This document shows positions 1 to 9,284 of a stretch of 64,000 bases of DNA, in pieces. The translations under genes were made by a program, and so were the position numbers. The stretch is taken from positions 186,001-250,000 of the forward strand of contig NZ_JAFEKF010000002.1 of the NCBI RefSeq assembly GCF_016888445.1, written 5' to 3'. Under the pieces are notes generated by a model. It was given only the letters and a program-made list of their open reading frames with translations. It searched no databases and was not told the DNA's origin. Each line of letters starts with the position of its first letter. The stretch's first letter is position 1. Source of the stretch: Marinomonas ostreistagni. GTDB taxonomy: Bacteria; Pseudomonadota; Gammaproteobacteria; Pseudomonadales; Marinomonadaceae.

Positions 1-5
1 GGCTT

Positions 6-1892
6 TTAGCGCACATCAAATTGTTCAATTTGTTGGGTCAGCGCGCCCACGTGCTGATGAATCGCTTGCCCAGAAGACTCAATATTTTGCGTGGCGTGGT
101 AGTTGTGCTCGATGCTTTGCGCAATATCGTCCATGTCTTTGGCCATGGTTTGAGTGGTCTGCACCACCTCTTGAATGGCGCTGGAAATGGTCTGAGTGCG
201 TTCCGCAGCATCCAATGTCAGTTGCTCAACTTCTTGGATCGTCTGCACGGCGCTCTCGCCCTTCTCACGGCCAGTAGCGACTTGTTGCAAGCTGTGCTGC
301 ATGGCGCCGATGACCTGTTGCGTGTCTTGCTGAATGCCTTCAATCTTACTGGTGATGCTGCTGGTGGCTTTAACAGTTTGCTCGGCTAAGGTGCGCACCT
401 CGTCGGCGACCACAGCAAACCCACGCCCTGCTTCTCCAGCGCGGGCCGCTTCAATGGCTGCATTAAGTGCCAACAAATTAGTCTGCTCAGCCACGCCTAC
501 AATGAGATCAATCACCGAATCGATTTCTTTAGAACGCTCGCCCAGCTTGGTGACCATGGTGTGCGTATGCTCAATAGAATCTGCTACCGCTTGAATCGAA
601 TCAATGGCCACGCCAATCACGGCGGCACCGCTTTGCGCGGCGCTATGAGCATGATTTGCAGCGTTGTTTACCTGTTGGGTCATGTCCCCTACATCGGCAG
701 CGGTTTGCGAAATTTCTTCGGTGGCGGTCGCTAGAGTGTTACTGCGATCGCGAATCTGCTGGCTACCCGCAACGATGGTGTGAGCGTCATCACTTAACTG
801 ATCGGCAGTTTCGATTAAGGCACGATTGCTATGACGTAGCTGCCCTACTAACTGGCTTAAGCTATCGGTCATGTTGTTGGAGGTCAGTTGAATCTGATCA
901 AACTCATCATTGTTGTTGAGCCCTGCATTGTCACGGTGAATCAGCTTACCCGCGGCGACATCTTTTAACTGTGCCAAGATCACGCCAATCTTTTTGTTTA
1001 GGGCGTAGATCAAGGAGGCCATGATCACGCCAATCAGCAACGTTAACACCACGCCGCCAATGATCAGGTTACGACGGGCGTCGTTGGCGGTGGTGTGCGC
1101 GGTTTGTTGCGCTTGCGCTAGTAGTGGATCTTGCAGATAGCGTGTGGTTTGGCTTAATAACTCGGTATTTTGCTGACGCTGTGTGCGCAAGGTTTGTTCG
1201 AGTGTTACCAGTTTTAATGCGGTGTCCGCTACAGGCTCTAGAGCAGCGCGATAGTCATTTAATAGCGGATTAAATACATCGCCAAAGCCAATGTCGTTGA
1301 TCTGTTTTAGTAAAGTATCGAGTGCGGCTTGCCAAGCTTGATACCCTTCTGGCGACGGGTAGGCGAGGAAATCTTTTTCCTGGGCGCGTACTTCTTTAAA
1401 GCCTGACGCAAACGCCGCCAGCAGTTTCAACTCTTCGGCCGCCGTTTGGGCGCTTTGATTAAGGGTTAATAACGCCCCGTATTGATTATCCGTGCCCAGC
1501 TGCTTGATTAACTGTAGACGCTGCTCAAGAGTGGTTAAGTAATCAGGTAATTGTTGGCTTAGCTCGTTGAGTAACTGCTGAGCACGCTTATCAAGGTAAG
1601 GATTCTGAAGGATATTGCCTAGCGCTTTCGCTTGATGCAAATCGTTGAGCTCGGTCGCAAGATCGGCTAATTCTGGTTGCTGTGGCTGCGCTGAGTCTTG
1701 GGTGAACTTTAGCAGGTCAATTTCAAGCTCACTGATCTGTACGTGAGACGCCGCAATGGCATTTGCCTTGCGCCCTGCTTCCTGCATCTGGTTGAAGTTT
1801 AATACGGCATATAACCCAAAGCCTGCATAGCCAACACAAACAAGCACAAGGATGGCAATTAGCTTTTGACGCATAGATAAAGATCGCAGCAC
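6..1892 (-). CDS. Methyl-accepting chemotaxis protein
   Basis: Transmembrane chemoreceptor of 628 aa that would pass ligand binding to CheA/CheW. An N-terminal membrane segment lies near residues 9-31. A helical periplasmic sensor domain follows to about residue 270, then a second membrane segment near 274-297 and a HAMP linker. The cytoplasmic signalling domain carries the highly conserved hairpin tip ([19 protein letters not shown], then [12 protein letters not shown]). The C-terminus lacks a CheR/CheB-binding pentapeptide. The sensor domain is not recognisable by eye, so the ligand is unknown. The gene is monocistronic as seen here and follows a structured leader region. The family call is very secure. 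Confidence 0.96.
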   Translation of the reverse strand: MLRSLSMRQKLIAILVLVCVGYAGFGLYAVLNFNQMQEAGRKANAIAASHVQISELEIDLLKFTQDSAQPQQPELADLATELNDLHQAKALGNILQNPYLDKRAQQLLNELSQQLPDYLTTLEQRLQLIKQLGTDNQYGALLTLNQSAQTAAEELKLLAAFASGFKEVRAQEKDFLAYPSPEGYQAWQAALDTLLKQINDIGFGDVFNPLLNDYRAALEPVADTALKLVTLEQTLRTQRQQNTELLSQTTRYLQDPLLAQAQQTAHTTANDARRNLIIGGVVLTLLIGVIMASLIYALNKKIGVILAQLKDVAAGKLIHRDNAGLNNNDEFDQIQLTSNNMTDSLSQLVGQLRHSNRALIETADQLSDDAHTIVAGSQQIRDRSNTLATATEEISQTAADVGDMTQQVNNAANHAHSAAQSGAAVIGVAIDSIQAVADSIEHTHTMVTKLGERSKEIDSVIDLIVGVAEQTNLLALNAAIEAARAGEAGRGFAVVADEVRTLAEQTVKATSSITSKIEGIQQDTQQVIGAMQHSLQQVATGREKGESAVQTIQEVEQLTLDAAERTQTISSAIQEVVQTTQTMAKDMDDIAQSIEHNYHATQNIESSGQAIHQHVGALTQQIEQFDVR

Positions 1893-1958
1893 AGGAGCTC
1901 CTGATTAAATCATCGATTATGAACGGCCAATGTACAGATTCAATATGTAACTTTAATG

Positions 1959-1984
1959 AAAAAAAAGCCCTCAACTAAGAGGGC
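1959..1984 (-). terminator. Intrinsic terminator upstream of the chemoreceptor gene
   Basis: On the minus strand a GCCCTC/GAGGGC stem with a six-base loop is followed by eight U. The run of A at 1959-1966 on the plus strand shows that it acts only on minus-strand transcripts. It lies 67 bases upstream of the chemoreceptor start, with no minus-strand coding gene before it. It therefore ends either a small RNA or a prematurely terminated leader. Confidence 0.8.
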
Positions 1985-2150
1985 CTAAATACGAAGATTC
2001 TCAGTATAAGAAGTAAAAAGGGCCTTCTTAAGAGCTACCGACCTGAGCTGTAAAAGGGTGAGAGTTACGCATCAAGGTCAGTGGGTTTACCTTAAATAAG
2101 CTAACCTTTGAATGAAAGGTCAGCTTCTAAACCTAAAGTTAGAGCGTGAC
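1959..2150 (-). ncRNA. Candidate structured RNA: small RNA or attenuating leader
   Basis: The minus strand between about 2150 and the terminator at 1959-1984 holds two well-paired stems. Stem one is an 11-bp hairpin (2115-2125 with 2099-2109, loop of five, one G-U pair). Stem two pairs 2075-2082 with 2037-2044 (eight pairs, one wobble). No credible coding frame covers the stretch. The order stems, terminator, chemoreceptor gene is that of a riboswitch or attenuator, but a free-standing small RNA of about 190 nt fits equally well. It matched no riboswitch class I know. The 5' end is a guess. Confidence 0.45.
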
Positions 2151-2285
2151 CAAACTTTGTTCATCAGGCATGCTAAGAGACGATTGAAACCGTGTATATC
2201 TTTGTTCGGCATACGGTTTTGAGAGTGGATCCGATATACTGGGTGGGTGTCGGTCGGTGAAGTCAGTAGATTGAAGGGGGACGCC

Positions 2286-3230
2286 ATGAGCGCAAAGAAT
2301 TACTCGCTTGGGCAAGTAGGTGATTATGAGATCAAGCAACTCAAAGTATTTAAGACAGTGGTCGATTGCGGTGGCTTCTCTGCAGCTGAGACGGTACTAA
2401 ACATCGGCCGCTCGACGATTAGCCTACACATCTCGAACCTCGAAGCGCGCCTTAATCTGACCTTATGTAAGCGTGGCCGCGGTGGCTTTTCACTGACCCA
2501 AGAAGGTGAAATCATCTACCGTATGACCGAAACCTTGCTGGAATCGCTGGATGCCTTTCGTATCACAGTAAATAACTTAAACGCCAGCCTGACCGGGCGT
2601 TTGCGCATTGCCATGTCAGACTCCGTTAGCCTCGATCCCCGTTGTCGCTTCCCAGAATTGATACGCGAATTTACCGGCCAGGCCCCAGAAGTATCGTTAA
2701 CCACCAGCGTGTCGGCCATGGCGCAAATCGAACGTACCATCTTAAATGACGAGGCAGACGTCGGCTTTATACCTTACCACCGTAAATTAGACGGCCTTGG
2801 CTACATTCATTTATACAGTGATGCGTGTTATGTGTACGTGGCCAAAGACCACCCACTGGCCCAAATGAGCGCCGCCGAACAAGTTGAAGCCGTCGACAGC
2901 TACCCTGCTTCGCACGCAGGGCTTAAACCCCATGAAGGGGTTAGCTCGCAGATGTCCAACATGAACCTGTCAGCGATCTCTTACTTCTACGATACACGTC
3001 TTAGCTTGATTTTATCGGGCCGCTACATTGGCTTTTTACCCGAAGCGTATGCTTCAGAGCATGTCAAAAGCGGCGCGATCGTCCCCGTTGCCACCGACCA
3101 TCGTTCGTACTCCCTCGGCATGGCCGTGATCTATAAAAAGACCGCCCAACCGAACAAACCACGGGAAGTATTTTTGGACGTCATCCGCGAATACTTCGCC
3201 AACAACTCTTCTGAAGCAGCGCCTTATTAA
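2286..3230 (+). CDS. LysR-family transcriptional regulator
   Basis: DNA-binding regulator of 314 aa. The N-terminal winged helix-turn-helix reads as a LysR domain (FKTVVDCGGFSAAETVLNIG, then RSTISLHISNLEARL). A periplasmic-binding-like effector domain fills the rest. I chose the ATG at 2286 because a GAAGGGGG ribosome-binding site sits just before it; an earlier start at 2247 would add 13 unlikely residues. The gene ends six bases before the convergent UxuR-like gene. It is near, but not divergent to, the hexuronate block, so the target genes are unclear. The effector is unknown. Confidence 0.88.
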   Translation: MSAKNYSLGQVGDYEIKQLKVFKTVVDCGGFSAAETVLNIGRSTISLHISNLEARLNLTLCKRGRGGFSLTQEGEIIYRMTETLLESLDAFRITVNNLNASLTGRLRIAMSDSVSLDPRCRFPELIREFTGQAPEVSLTTSVSAMAQIERTILNDEADVGFIPYHRKLDGLGYIHLYSDACYVYVAKDHPLAQMSAAEQVEAVDSYPASHAGLKPHEGVSSQMSNMNLSAISYFYDTRLSLILSGRYIGFLPEAYASEHVKSGAIVPVATDHRSYSLGMAVIYKKTAQPNKPREVFLDVIREYFANNSSEAAPY

Positions 3231-3236
3231 AGGCGC

Positions 3237-3947
3237 TTAAGAGAACAAATAACCGTCAAAATCTGGTGATTCGGTATCAGATAGCTCAAACAACGTGCGT
3301 TTGACGTTTTCCAAGTGTTGCCACATCGCCTCGCGAGCACCTTCTGCATCGCGTTTGCGCAGCTGCATTAGCACCTTTTCATGATCTTTTAGCCATTGAC
3401 CGCTATACGACGACTCGGGGATTCGAGAATGGAGTTGCTGCCACATCGGGTTGTTATCACGCATGTCCCACAGGCGTAAGACATTATCGGCAAGTAAGGT
3501 ATTTTGCGTCGCTTGGGCGACCAATAAGTGAAACTCACGATCAGCGGCATTGGCTTTTTCGACGTTGTGCAGCTCTGCTTCCTCAAGGTCTAAGGTATCT
3601 TGCAGCTTCTGCAGGTCTGCTTTGGTAATAGTCTGAGCGGCACAAGCGGCTACGGCGCTTTCTATCACTTGACGCGCTTGCAGTAATTCAAACGGCCCTA
3701 CATCGGAAATGGGTGCTGCCGCACGCTCCATAGGGCGACACTTTAAATAGCTTCCCGAGCCTTTCTTTACTTCGATCAGCTCTTCGATTTCTAGCATGAT
3801 AAAGGCTTCACGCACCAAGGTACGGCTGACGCCAAATAGCTCAGCGTAGACCCGCTCGGTAGGAAGTTTATCGCCGACGCTTAAATCAGATTTCAGAATT
3901 TCTAATTTGATTTTTTCGCCAATTTCTTTGTAAAGACGCTCTGCCAT
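3237..3947 (-). CDS. uxuR: UxuR/ExuR-like GntR-family (FadR subfamily) repressor
   Basis: Repressor of 236 aa. An N-terminal GntR winged helix (about residues 3-70, containing LPTERVYAELFGVSRTLVRE) is followed by an FCD ligand-binding domain. The opening residues align closely with E. coli UxuR/ExuR. I chose the ATG at 3947; a GTG at 3995 would extend it by 16 residues through an operator-like palindrome at 3979-3988, which fits a leader better than coding sequence. It is divergent from the hexuronate operon. Three TGGTATRCCA palindromes in the gap match the UxuR/ExuR operator core, so autoregulation and hexuronate-relieved repression are inferred. Confidence 0.85.
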   Translation of the reverse strand: MAERLYKEIGEKIKLEILKSDLSVGDKLPTERVYAELFGVSRTLVREAFIMLEIEELIEVKKGSGSYLKCRPMERAAAPISDVGPFELLQARQVIESAVAACAAQTITKADLQKLQDTLDLEEAELHNVEKANAADREFHLLVAQATQNTLLADNVLRLWDMRDNNPMWQQLHSRIPESSYSGQWLKDHEKVLMQLRKRDAEGAREAMWQHLENVKRTLFELSDTESPDFDGYLFS

Positions 3948-3978
3948 AGTGCTTGCTACATAGTTTAAAACGTAGGAG

Positions 3979-3988
3979 TGGTATGCCA
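3979..3988. promoter_or_regulatory. UxuR-type operator 1
   Basis: TGGTATGCCA, a near-perfect palindrome just upstream of the preferred start of the repressor gene. It is the same motif as at 4052 and 4126 and matches the TGGTATACCA core of enterobacterial UxuR/ExuR sites. Confidence 0.65.
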
Positions 3989-4051
3989 TCTTCACGTATT
4001 TGTCTAAAAAAGTCGAGTCGCGGGCACTTTAATAGGCCATTAAGATCAAAA

Positions 4052-4061
4052 TGGTATACCA
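4052..4061. promoter_or_regulatory. UxuR-type operator 2
   Basis: TGGTATACCA, a perfect 10-bp palindrome mid-way between the divergent repressor and mannonate dehydratase genes. It is identical to the core of the E. coli UxuR/ExuR consensus. Confidence 0.72.
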
Positions 4062-4125
4062 AAAAGCGATGTTTGCTTGTCTGTGGTGAAAAATTACGCT
4101 AGGTTTAGCCTCGTTATCCATTTTT

Positions 4126-4135
4126 TGGTATGCCA
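4126..4135. promoter_or_regulatory. UxuR-type operator 3
   Basis: TGGTATGCCA with flanking T and A runs that extend the symmetry on both sides. It lies 25 bases before the mannonate dehydratase start, where a bound repressor would block transcription of the catabolic operon. Confidence 0.72.
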
Positions 4136-4160
4136 AAAATAATAAATTAGGTTTGTCAGT

Positions 4161-5372
4161 ATGAAAATTCGCTCCGCTAAAGTGATTGTGACCTGCCCGG
4201 GTCGCAATATGGTGACACTCAAAGTTGAAACCGACGAAGGTGTCTATGGTATCGGTGATGCAACCTTAAACGGCCGTGAAAAAGCGGTGGTTGCCTATTT
4301 AGAAGATCATGTGATCCCAACGTTGATTGGCAAAGACCCTCAACGTATCGAAGACACATGGCAGTACCTGTACCGCGGAGCGTATTGGCGTCGTGGCCCT
4401 GTTACCATGACGGCTATCGCAGCGGTTGATGTTGCGTTGTGGGACATTAAAGCCAAGCTTGCCAACATGCCACTGTATCAATTACTAGGCGGTAAAAGCC
4501 GTGAAAAGGTCATGGTCTATGGCCATGCAACGGGATTAGACATCGACTCTTGTCTTGAAGAAGTACAGAAACATGTGGATCTTGGCTACAAAGCCGTACG
4601 TGTTCAATGTGGTATTCCGGGCGTACCGACAACCTATGGTGTCGCTAAAGAGGCTGGCAAACCCTATGAACCAGCAGACTCGTCTTTGCCTGCAGAGCAC
4701 GTATGGTCAACGGAAAAATATCTGAATCACGTTCCTAAACTGTTCCAAGCAGTACGTGACCAGTTTGGCGAAGACCTACATATCTTACACGATGCCCACC
4801 ATCGTCTGACGCCTATCCAAGCGGCACGCTTAGGCAAAGAGGTCGAGCCGTACCATCTATTTTGGCTAGAAGACTGCACGCCTGCGGAGCATCAAGCGTC
4901 GTACGAAACTATTCGTCAGCACACCACGACGCCGCTAGCGATTGGCGAAGTCTTTAGTTCTTTGCATGATTGCCAAGAACTGATCCAAAAGCAGTTGATT
5001 GATTACATTCGCGCGACTATTACCCACGCGGGTGGTATCACCAATGTGCGCCGTATCGCCGACTTTGCCGCTTTGTACCATGTTAAGACAGGCTTCCATG
5101 GCGCCACGGACCTTTCGCCAGTGTGCATGGGCGCAGCATTGCACTTTGATACTTGGGTACCGAACTTCGGCATTCAAGAGCACATGCCCCACACTGCTGA
5201 GACCGACGCGGTCTTCCCCCATGCTTATGAATTTAAAGATGGTTTCTTCACGCCTGGCGAAGTGCCTGGACACGGTGTCGACATCGATGAAGAACTGGCG
5301 GCGAAATACCCTTACAAACCTGCTTATCTTCCGGTTAACCGTTTAGAAGATGGCACGCTGTGGAACTGGTAA
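4161..5372 (+). CDS. manD: D-mannonate dehydratase (enolase superfamily, ManD/RspA)
   Basis: Converts D-mannonate to 2-keto-3-deoxy-D-gluconate in hexuronate breakdown. It has 403 aa, the usual ManD length. The Mg ligands are visible as D211 (in HDAHHRLTP), E237 (FWLEDCTP) and E263 (AIGEVF). The catalytic candidates R147, Y159 and H213 fall at the positions known from high-activity ManD enzymes, which argues against the inactive RspA-like subgroup. It is first in the operon; its stop is four bases before the dehydrogenase gene. The upstream operators suggest UxuR-type control. Confidence 0.9.
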   Translation: MKIRSAKVIVTCPGRNMVTLKVETDEGVYGIGDATLNGREKAVVAYLEDHVIPTLIGKDPQRIEDTWQYLYRGAYWRRGPVTMTAIAAVDVALWDIKAKLANMPLYQLLGGKSREKVMVYGHATGLDIDSCLEEVQKHVDLGYKAVRVQCGIPGVPTTYGVAKEAGKPYEPADSSLPAEHVWSTEKYLNHVPKLFQAVRDQFGEDLHILHDAHHRLTPIQAARLGKEVEPYHLFWLEDCTPAEHQASYETIRQHTTTPLAIGEVFSSLHDCQELIQKQLIDYIRATITHAGGITNVRRIADFAALYHVKTGFHGATDLSPVCMGAALHFDTWVPNFGIQEHMPHTAETDAVFPHAYEFKDGFFTPGEVPGHGVDIDEELAAKYPYKPAYLPVNRLEDGTLWNW

Positions 5373-5376
5373 TCTT

Positions 5377-6399
5377 ATGAAAGCTTTTGAAGTCAAAAAC
5401 GTTAACGAATACAACCTAATCGATGCAGACATGCCAGATGTCAGTGCGGGTGAAGTCATTATCAAGACTTCCTTTGCCGGTATTTGTGGCTCGGATCTAC
5501 ATATCATTCATGGCCAGAATCCATTTGTGCAGTTCCCTCGCGTCACCGGCCATGAATTCTCTGGTGTCATCACGGCTGTGGCAGACGATGTTGAAGGTCT
5601 AGCTGTTGGCGATCGCGTCTGTGTTGATCCCGTGATCAGCTGCGGAACCTGCTATCCATGTCGAGCTGGTCGTCACAATGTGTGTATGAACATGCAAGTG
5701 TTTGGCGTGCATCGTAATGGTGGCTTTAGTCAGTTTACCAGCGCTCCTGCTGGCAATGTCATCAAGCTGCCGGACAATGTAACCTTAGAGCAAGCCGCAC
5801 TGGTTGAGCCTTACTCGATTGCGATGAATGTGCTATCACGCATGAACCCCATCGATGGTGATACGTTATTAGTTTATGGTGCGGGCGTGATAGGCCTCAC
5901 CATTGTCCAAGTCGCCAAAGCCATCGGCATTAAGCGTATTATCGTCACGGATATTGTTGCTGAGCGCTTGGAGACAGCCAAAGCGCTGGGCGCCACCGAT
6001 ACCATTAATAGCCGCGAGCAAAATGTTGAAGACACCGTGCGTGCGTGGACCAACGGTGAAGGTGTACCGCTGATCGCGGATGCGGCCTGCATTCCAGCGC
6101 TATTACCGGAAATCTTACGAATTGCCTGCCCTGCTGGCCGCATTGGTCTGCTTGGCTTTAGTTCTGCGCCGAGCGATTTGGCGCAAATCGAAGTGATTAA
6201 GAAAGAGTTAACCTTGGTTGGCTCTCGCTTAAACAACCGTCGATTCCCACAAGTGTTGGAATTGATAGCTTCTGGTCAACTCGACCCGTTGAAACTGATC
6301 AGTCACCGTGTTGCCTTACAGCAAATGCCTGAAGGTATCCAGCTGATGGAAAAACACCCAGAGATTACCCGCAAAGTGCTCGTCACTATGGGTGAGTAA
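5377..6399 (+). CDS. Zinc-dependent medium-chain dehydrogenase, RspB-like
   Basis: NAD(P)-dependent sugar or polyol dehydrogenase of 340 aa. The catalytic zinc site is C37, H59 and E60 (GICGSDLH, GHEFSG). The structural zinc site is the four cysteines at 89, 92, 95 and 103. A Rossmann motif (VYGAGVIGL) follows near residue 165. I chose the ATG at 5377; the in-frame ATG at 5350 lies inside manD. Pairing with manD mirrors E. coli rspA-rspB. The substrate is probably a hexuronate-derived sugar acid such as an aldonate or L-gulonate, but this is inferred from context only. Confidence 0.85.
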   Translation: MKAFEVKNVNEYNLIDADMPDVSAGEVIIKTSFAGICGSDLHIIHGQNPFVQFPRVTGHEFSGVITAVADDVEGLAVGDRVCVDPVISCGTCYPCRAGRHNVCMNMQVFGVHRNGGFSQFTSAPAGNVIKLPDNVTLEQAALVEPYSIAMNVLSRMNPIDGDTLLVYGAGVIGLTIVQVAKAIGIKRIIVTDIVAERLETAKALGATDTINSREQNVEDTVRAWTNGEGVPLIADAACIPALLPEILRIACPAGRIGLLGFSSAPSDLAQIEVIKKELTLVGSRLNNRRFPQVLELIASGQLDPLKLISHRVALQQMPEGIQLMEKHPEITRKVLVTMGE

Positions 6400-6435
6400 C
6401 TTATAAACGATCGATAATAAAAATTGGAGTTACCC

Positions 6436-7395
6436 ATGATTAAGCCAATGTTCAAAGCCCTTGCCCTGTCATCAGCCTTATTGGCGGCCGGTATGAGTCA
6501 AGCCGCCGATGTCACCCTGAAGTTTGGCCACCCTGCTGCCGAAGATAATATCTGGCACAAAGCGGCACTTAAATTTAAAGAAGTTGCTGAAGCTGAGTCA
6601 GAAGGCCGCATCGAAGTAAAACTGTACCCAAGTTCGCAGCTTGGTAAAGAACTGGATGTGATTAACAGCATTCAGTTAGGTACAGCAGACATGACAATGA
6701 CGGGTGAGTCACTGCAGAACTGGGCCCCTAAGGCGGCGTTATTGGCCGTACCTTATGCCTTTACCAGCTCTGAACAGCTGAAAAGTGCTGTCGAAGGTGA
6801 AGTGGGTGAAGAGATTGAAGCGCAGATTAAACAGCGCACAGGTCTGCAGCCGATTGCTTGGTTTGAGCGTGGTCCGCGTCATCTAACTTCCAATAAACCG
6901 ATTACTGAGCCAAGTGACCTTGAAGGCATGAAGCTGCGTGTACCCAACGTACCTTTATTTGTAAAAGCGTGGGATAAACTGGGTGCTAAGCCTATTCCGA
7001 TGTCATTCAGTGAAGTGTTTACCTCATTGCAGCAAAACACCATTGATGGCCAAGAGAACCCACTAAGTCTGATTAAAAGCGCGAGCTTTTATGAAGTACA
7101 AGACTACGTGAACCTAACTGGCCACGTGCGCAGCTGGATTTATGTAGTGATTAGTGCCAACAAACTAAACAGCATGCCAGCTGATCTGCGTGAAATCGTT
7201 TTAGATGCAGCAGCACAAATGCAGTCTTACGAACATGAGATGTTTGCCGCTGACGAAGCCGCTTTACGCTCAGACCTAGAAGCTCGCGGTATGGAGTTTG
7301 TTGAGCCAAACATCGAAGCCTTCCAAGAAAAAGTAAAAGCAGCGGTTCAAGAGTCTTTGACGCCTGAACAGCTAGAGCTACTGAATAAAATTTAA
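6436..7395 (+). CDS. TRAP transporter solute-binding protein, DctP type
   Basis: Periplasmic binding protein of 319 aa. It has a cleavable signal peptide (about residues 1-23, ending MSQAA). The DctP fold shows the typical KLYPSSQLGKELDVINSIQ segment near residue 65 and GMKLRVPNVP near 158, which contains the arginine that normally pairs with a substrate carboxylate. A GGAG site six bases before the ATG at 6436 decides the start. With the downstream membrane subunits it should import an acidic sugar. The catabolic genes point to glucuronate or galacturonate, or their reduced acids; this is inference. Confidence 0.9.
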   Translation: MIKPMFKALALSSALLAAGMSQAADVTLKFGHPAAEDNIWHKAALKFKEVAEAESEGRIEVKLYPSSQLGKELDVINSIQLGTADMTMTGESLQNWAPKAALLAVPYAFTSSEQLKSAVEGEVGEEIEAQIKQRTGLQPIAWFERGPRHLTSNKPITEPSDLEGMKLRVPNVPLFVKAWDKLGAKPIPMSFSEVFTSLQQNTIDGQENPLSLIKSASFYEVQDYVNLTGHVRSWIYVVISANKLNSMPADLREIVLDAAAQMQSYEHEMFAADEAALRSDLEARGMEFVEPNIEAFQEKVKAAVQESLTPEQLELLNKI

Positions 7396-7410
7396 TAACA
7401 ACACGCTCAA

Positions 7411-7445
7411 CCTCCTCATGCTCTAGCATGAGGAGGTATTTTTTT
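7411..7445 (+). terminator. Intrinsic terminator between dctP and dctQ
   Basis: An 11-bp perfect stem (CCTCCTCATGC with GCATGAGGAGG, loop of four) is followed by a T-rich tail. It sits inside the operon, so it likely lets part of the transcription end after the binding protein and raises its dose over the membrane subunits and later enzymes. Confidence 0.85.
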
Positions 7446-7458
7446 GGAGTTTGGTCTG

Positions 7459-7992
7459 ATGAATGCTCCCGCTTCTAAGAGCTCTTTTGTGGCGACCATC
7501 ACCTCTGTCTTGCTGACGCTCAGAGGCGTGATTGATAAGTGCTTTGCCACACTTGCCTGCGTATCACTGTTGGCCATCGCTGCGGTGGTGTTGCTGCAGG
7601 TAGTGGCGCGCTTTATGTTGCCTTCTTCGCCCGTTTGGACGGAAGAATTATCCCGCTATCTATTCATTTATCTTATTGTCCTCAGCTCTGGTTTAGTCAT
7701 TCGTGATGATCGCCATGTGCGTTTAGAACTGTTTCAAGGTCTGCTAAGTCCAGCGTTAAAGCGTGCTTATGTCTTAATTTGTCACGCACTTACTGGCGCC
7801 TTTGCGGCCTACCTCATTCCGTTTGCTCTGCAGTATGCGCAAATCGGTCAATGGCAAATGTCGCCAACTCTAGAAATGCCAATGTACTGGGTCTTTATTT
7901 CAGTCACGATCTTTTTTGCCTTAACGGCGTTTTACAGTGCATTGGGCTTTGTACTTGAGTTGCTTTCTCCCACTAATCGAGAGACTCAATAA
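7459..7992 (+). CDS. TRAP transporter small permease, DctQ type
   Basis: Small membrane subunit of 177 aa with four predicted helices (first near residues 30-52, last near 135-160). It has the typical VWTEELSRYLFIYLIVLSSG segment joining helix one to two. It links the binding protein to the large DctM subunit. The ATG at 7459 follows a GGAG site and is preferred to the TTG at 7444. It lies just after the operon-internal terminator and two bases before dctM. Confidence 0.88.
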   Translation: MNAPASKSSFVATITSVLLTLRGVIDKCFATLACVSLLAIAAVVLLQVVARFMLPSSPVWTEELSRYLFIYLIVLSSGLVIRDDRHVRLELFQGLLSPALKRAYVLICHALTGAFAAYLIPFALQYAQIGQWQMSPTLEMPMYWVFISVTIFFALTAFYSALGFVLELLSPTNRETQ

Positions 7993-7994
7993 CG

Positions 7995-9269
7995 ATGGAA
8001 GTTGCGATTTTATTCACCCTGTTTTTTGCTCTTCTGCTCTTTGGTATGCCCATTGTTTTTTGTTTGGGGCTGTCCTCGGTAGCGTATTTATTTATGGCGG
8101 ATATTCCGCTGACGATTGTGCCACAGCGGCTGTATGCGGGGATGGATTCCTTTGTCTTGCTCTGTATACCTGGTTTCATTTTGGCGGGTAACCTAATGAA
8201 TGTCGGTAACATTACCGATTACATTATTCGTTTTAGCAACTCGCTTTTAGGTCATATTCGTGGCGGCTTGGGCCTTGCTAACGTGGGTGGCTCGATGATC
8301 TTTGGCGGTATCTCAGGTACGGCGGTGGCGGATACGGCAAGTATCGGTTCGGTGATGATTCCGGGGATGGCGCGCTCTGGCTATGACAAGCCATTTGCCG
8401 CAGCGGTCACTGCCGCCTCATCAACTATCGGACCGATTATCCCGCCTAGCGTTCCCATGATTATCGTGGGTTCTTTAAGCGGTATCTCCGTCGGCAAAAT
8501 GTTTATGGCCGGCGTTATTCCTGGTTTGATGCTGGGACTGGCCATGATGGTGACGGCGTACATCATCGCCGTGCGCCGTCAGTATCCGCGTGAGAAGCGT
8601 GCCACAGTAAAAGAAATCCTATCGGTTGGTCGCGGTGCGTTTTGGGCGCTGCTGATGACCTTCATTATCCTCTACGGCATCATCGGCGGCGTCTTTACAC
8701 CGACCGAAGCGTCGATTGTCGCGAGTTTGTATGCGTTTGTCGTCGGTATGTTTGTGTACAAGGGGATTACTTGGAAAAACTTGCCGAAGATCTTGATGGA
8801 TACGGCACTGAGCTCGTCGAGCTTGTTGATCTTGGTCGGCATGGCGAACTTGTTTGGCTGGATCTTAACCAGTGAGCAGATTCCACAGATGCTAGCGGAT
8901 GCGATCTTTGGCATTACCTCGAATCCTATTTTAGTGATCTTGATTCTCAATGTGGTATTGCTGCTGGTCGGTGGTTTTATGGAAACCATCGCCGCACTTA
9001 TCATCCTGTTCCCTACCTTGTTAAAGGTTGCTGAAGGCATTGGTATGGATCCGATTCACTTCGGCATCATGGCGGTCTTGAACTTGATGATCGGCTTAAC
9101 AACACCGCCAGTGGGGGTGTGTTTGTTTGTCGCGGCTGGCATCGGCAAGATTCCTATGTCGCAAGTCGTGAAAGCGATCTGGCCCTTCCTACTGTGTAAT
9201 CTAGCGGTACTGCTGCTGGTTGCCTATGTTCCGGCAGTGTCTTTGTGGCTGCCATCGTTTATGAATTAA
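7995..9269 (+). CDS. TRAP transporter large permease, DctM type
   Basis: Sodium-coupled transport subunit of 424 aa with about eleven to twelve hydrophobic segments over the full length. The family marker regions GGISGTAVADTASIGSVMIP near residue 100 and IGPIIPPSVPMI near 135 are present, and a second PPVGVCLF motif lies near residue 372. Its length is normal for DctM. With the DctP and DctQ genes before it, it completes a tripartite importer placed between the dehydratase/dehydrogenase pair and the fructuronate reductase gene, which ties it to hexuronate uptake. Confidence 0.92.
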   Translation: MEVAILFTLFFALLLFGMPIVFCLGLSSVAYLFMADIPLTIVPQRLYAGMDSFVLLCIPGFILAGNLMNVGNITDYIIRFSNSLLGHIRGGLGLANVGGSMIFGGISGTAVADTASIGSVMIPGMARSGYDKPFAAAVTAASSTIGPIIPPSVPMIIVGSLSGISVGKMFMAGVIPGLMLGLAMMVTAYIIAVRRQYPREKRATVKEILSVGRGAFWALLMTFIILYGIIGGVFTPTEASIVASLYAFVVGMFVYKGITWKNLPKILMDTALSSSSLLILVGMANLFGWILTSEQIPQMLADAIFGITSNPILVILILNVVLLLVGGFMETIAALIILFPTLLKVAEGIGMDPIHFGIMAVLNLMIGLTTPPVGVCLFVAAGIGKIPMSQVVKAIWPFLLCNLAVLLLVAYVPAVSLWLPSFMN

Positions 9270-9284
9270 GCCTGAGATAGTGCT

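Noticed and set aside
21..389. 122-aa plus-strand open frame
   Set aside because: It lies wholly inside the chemoreceptor gene on the other strand, has no ribosome site and reads like the antisense of a helical protein.
1959..2150. Cyclic-di-GMP riboswitch (common ahead of chemoreceptors)
   Set aside because: The conserved GEMM core segments are not visible, so I left the RNA unclassified.
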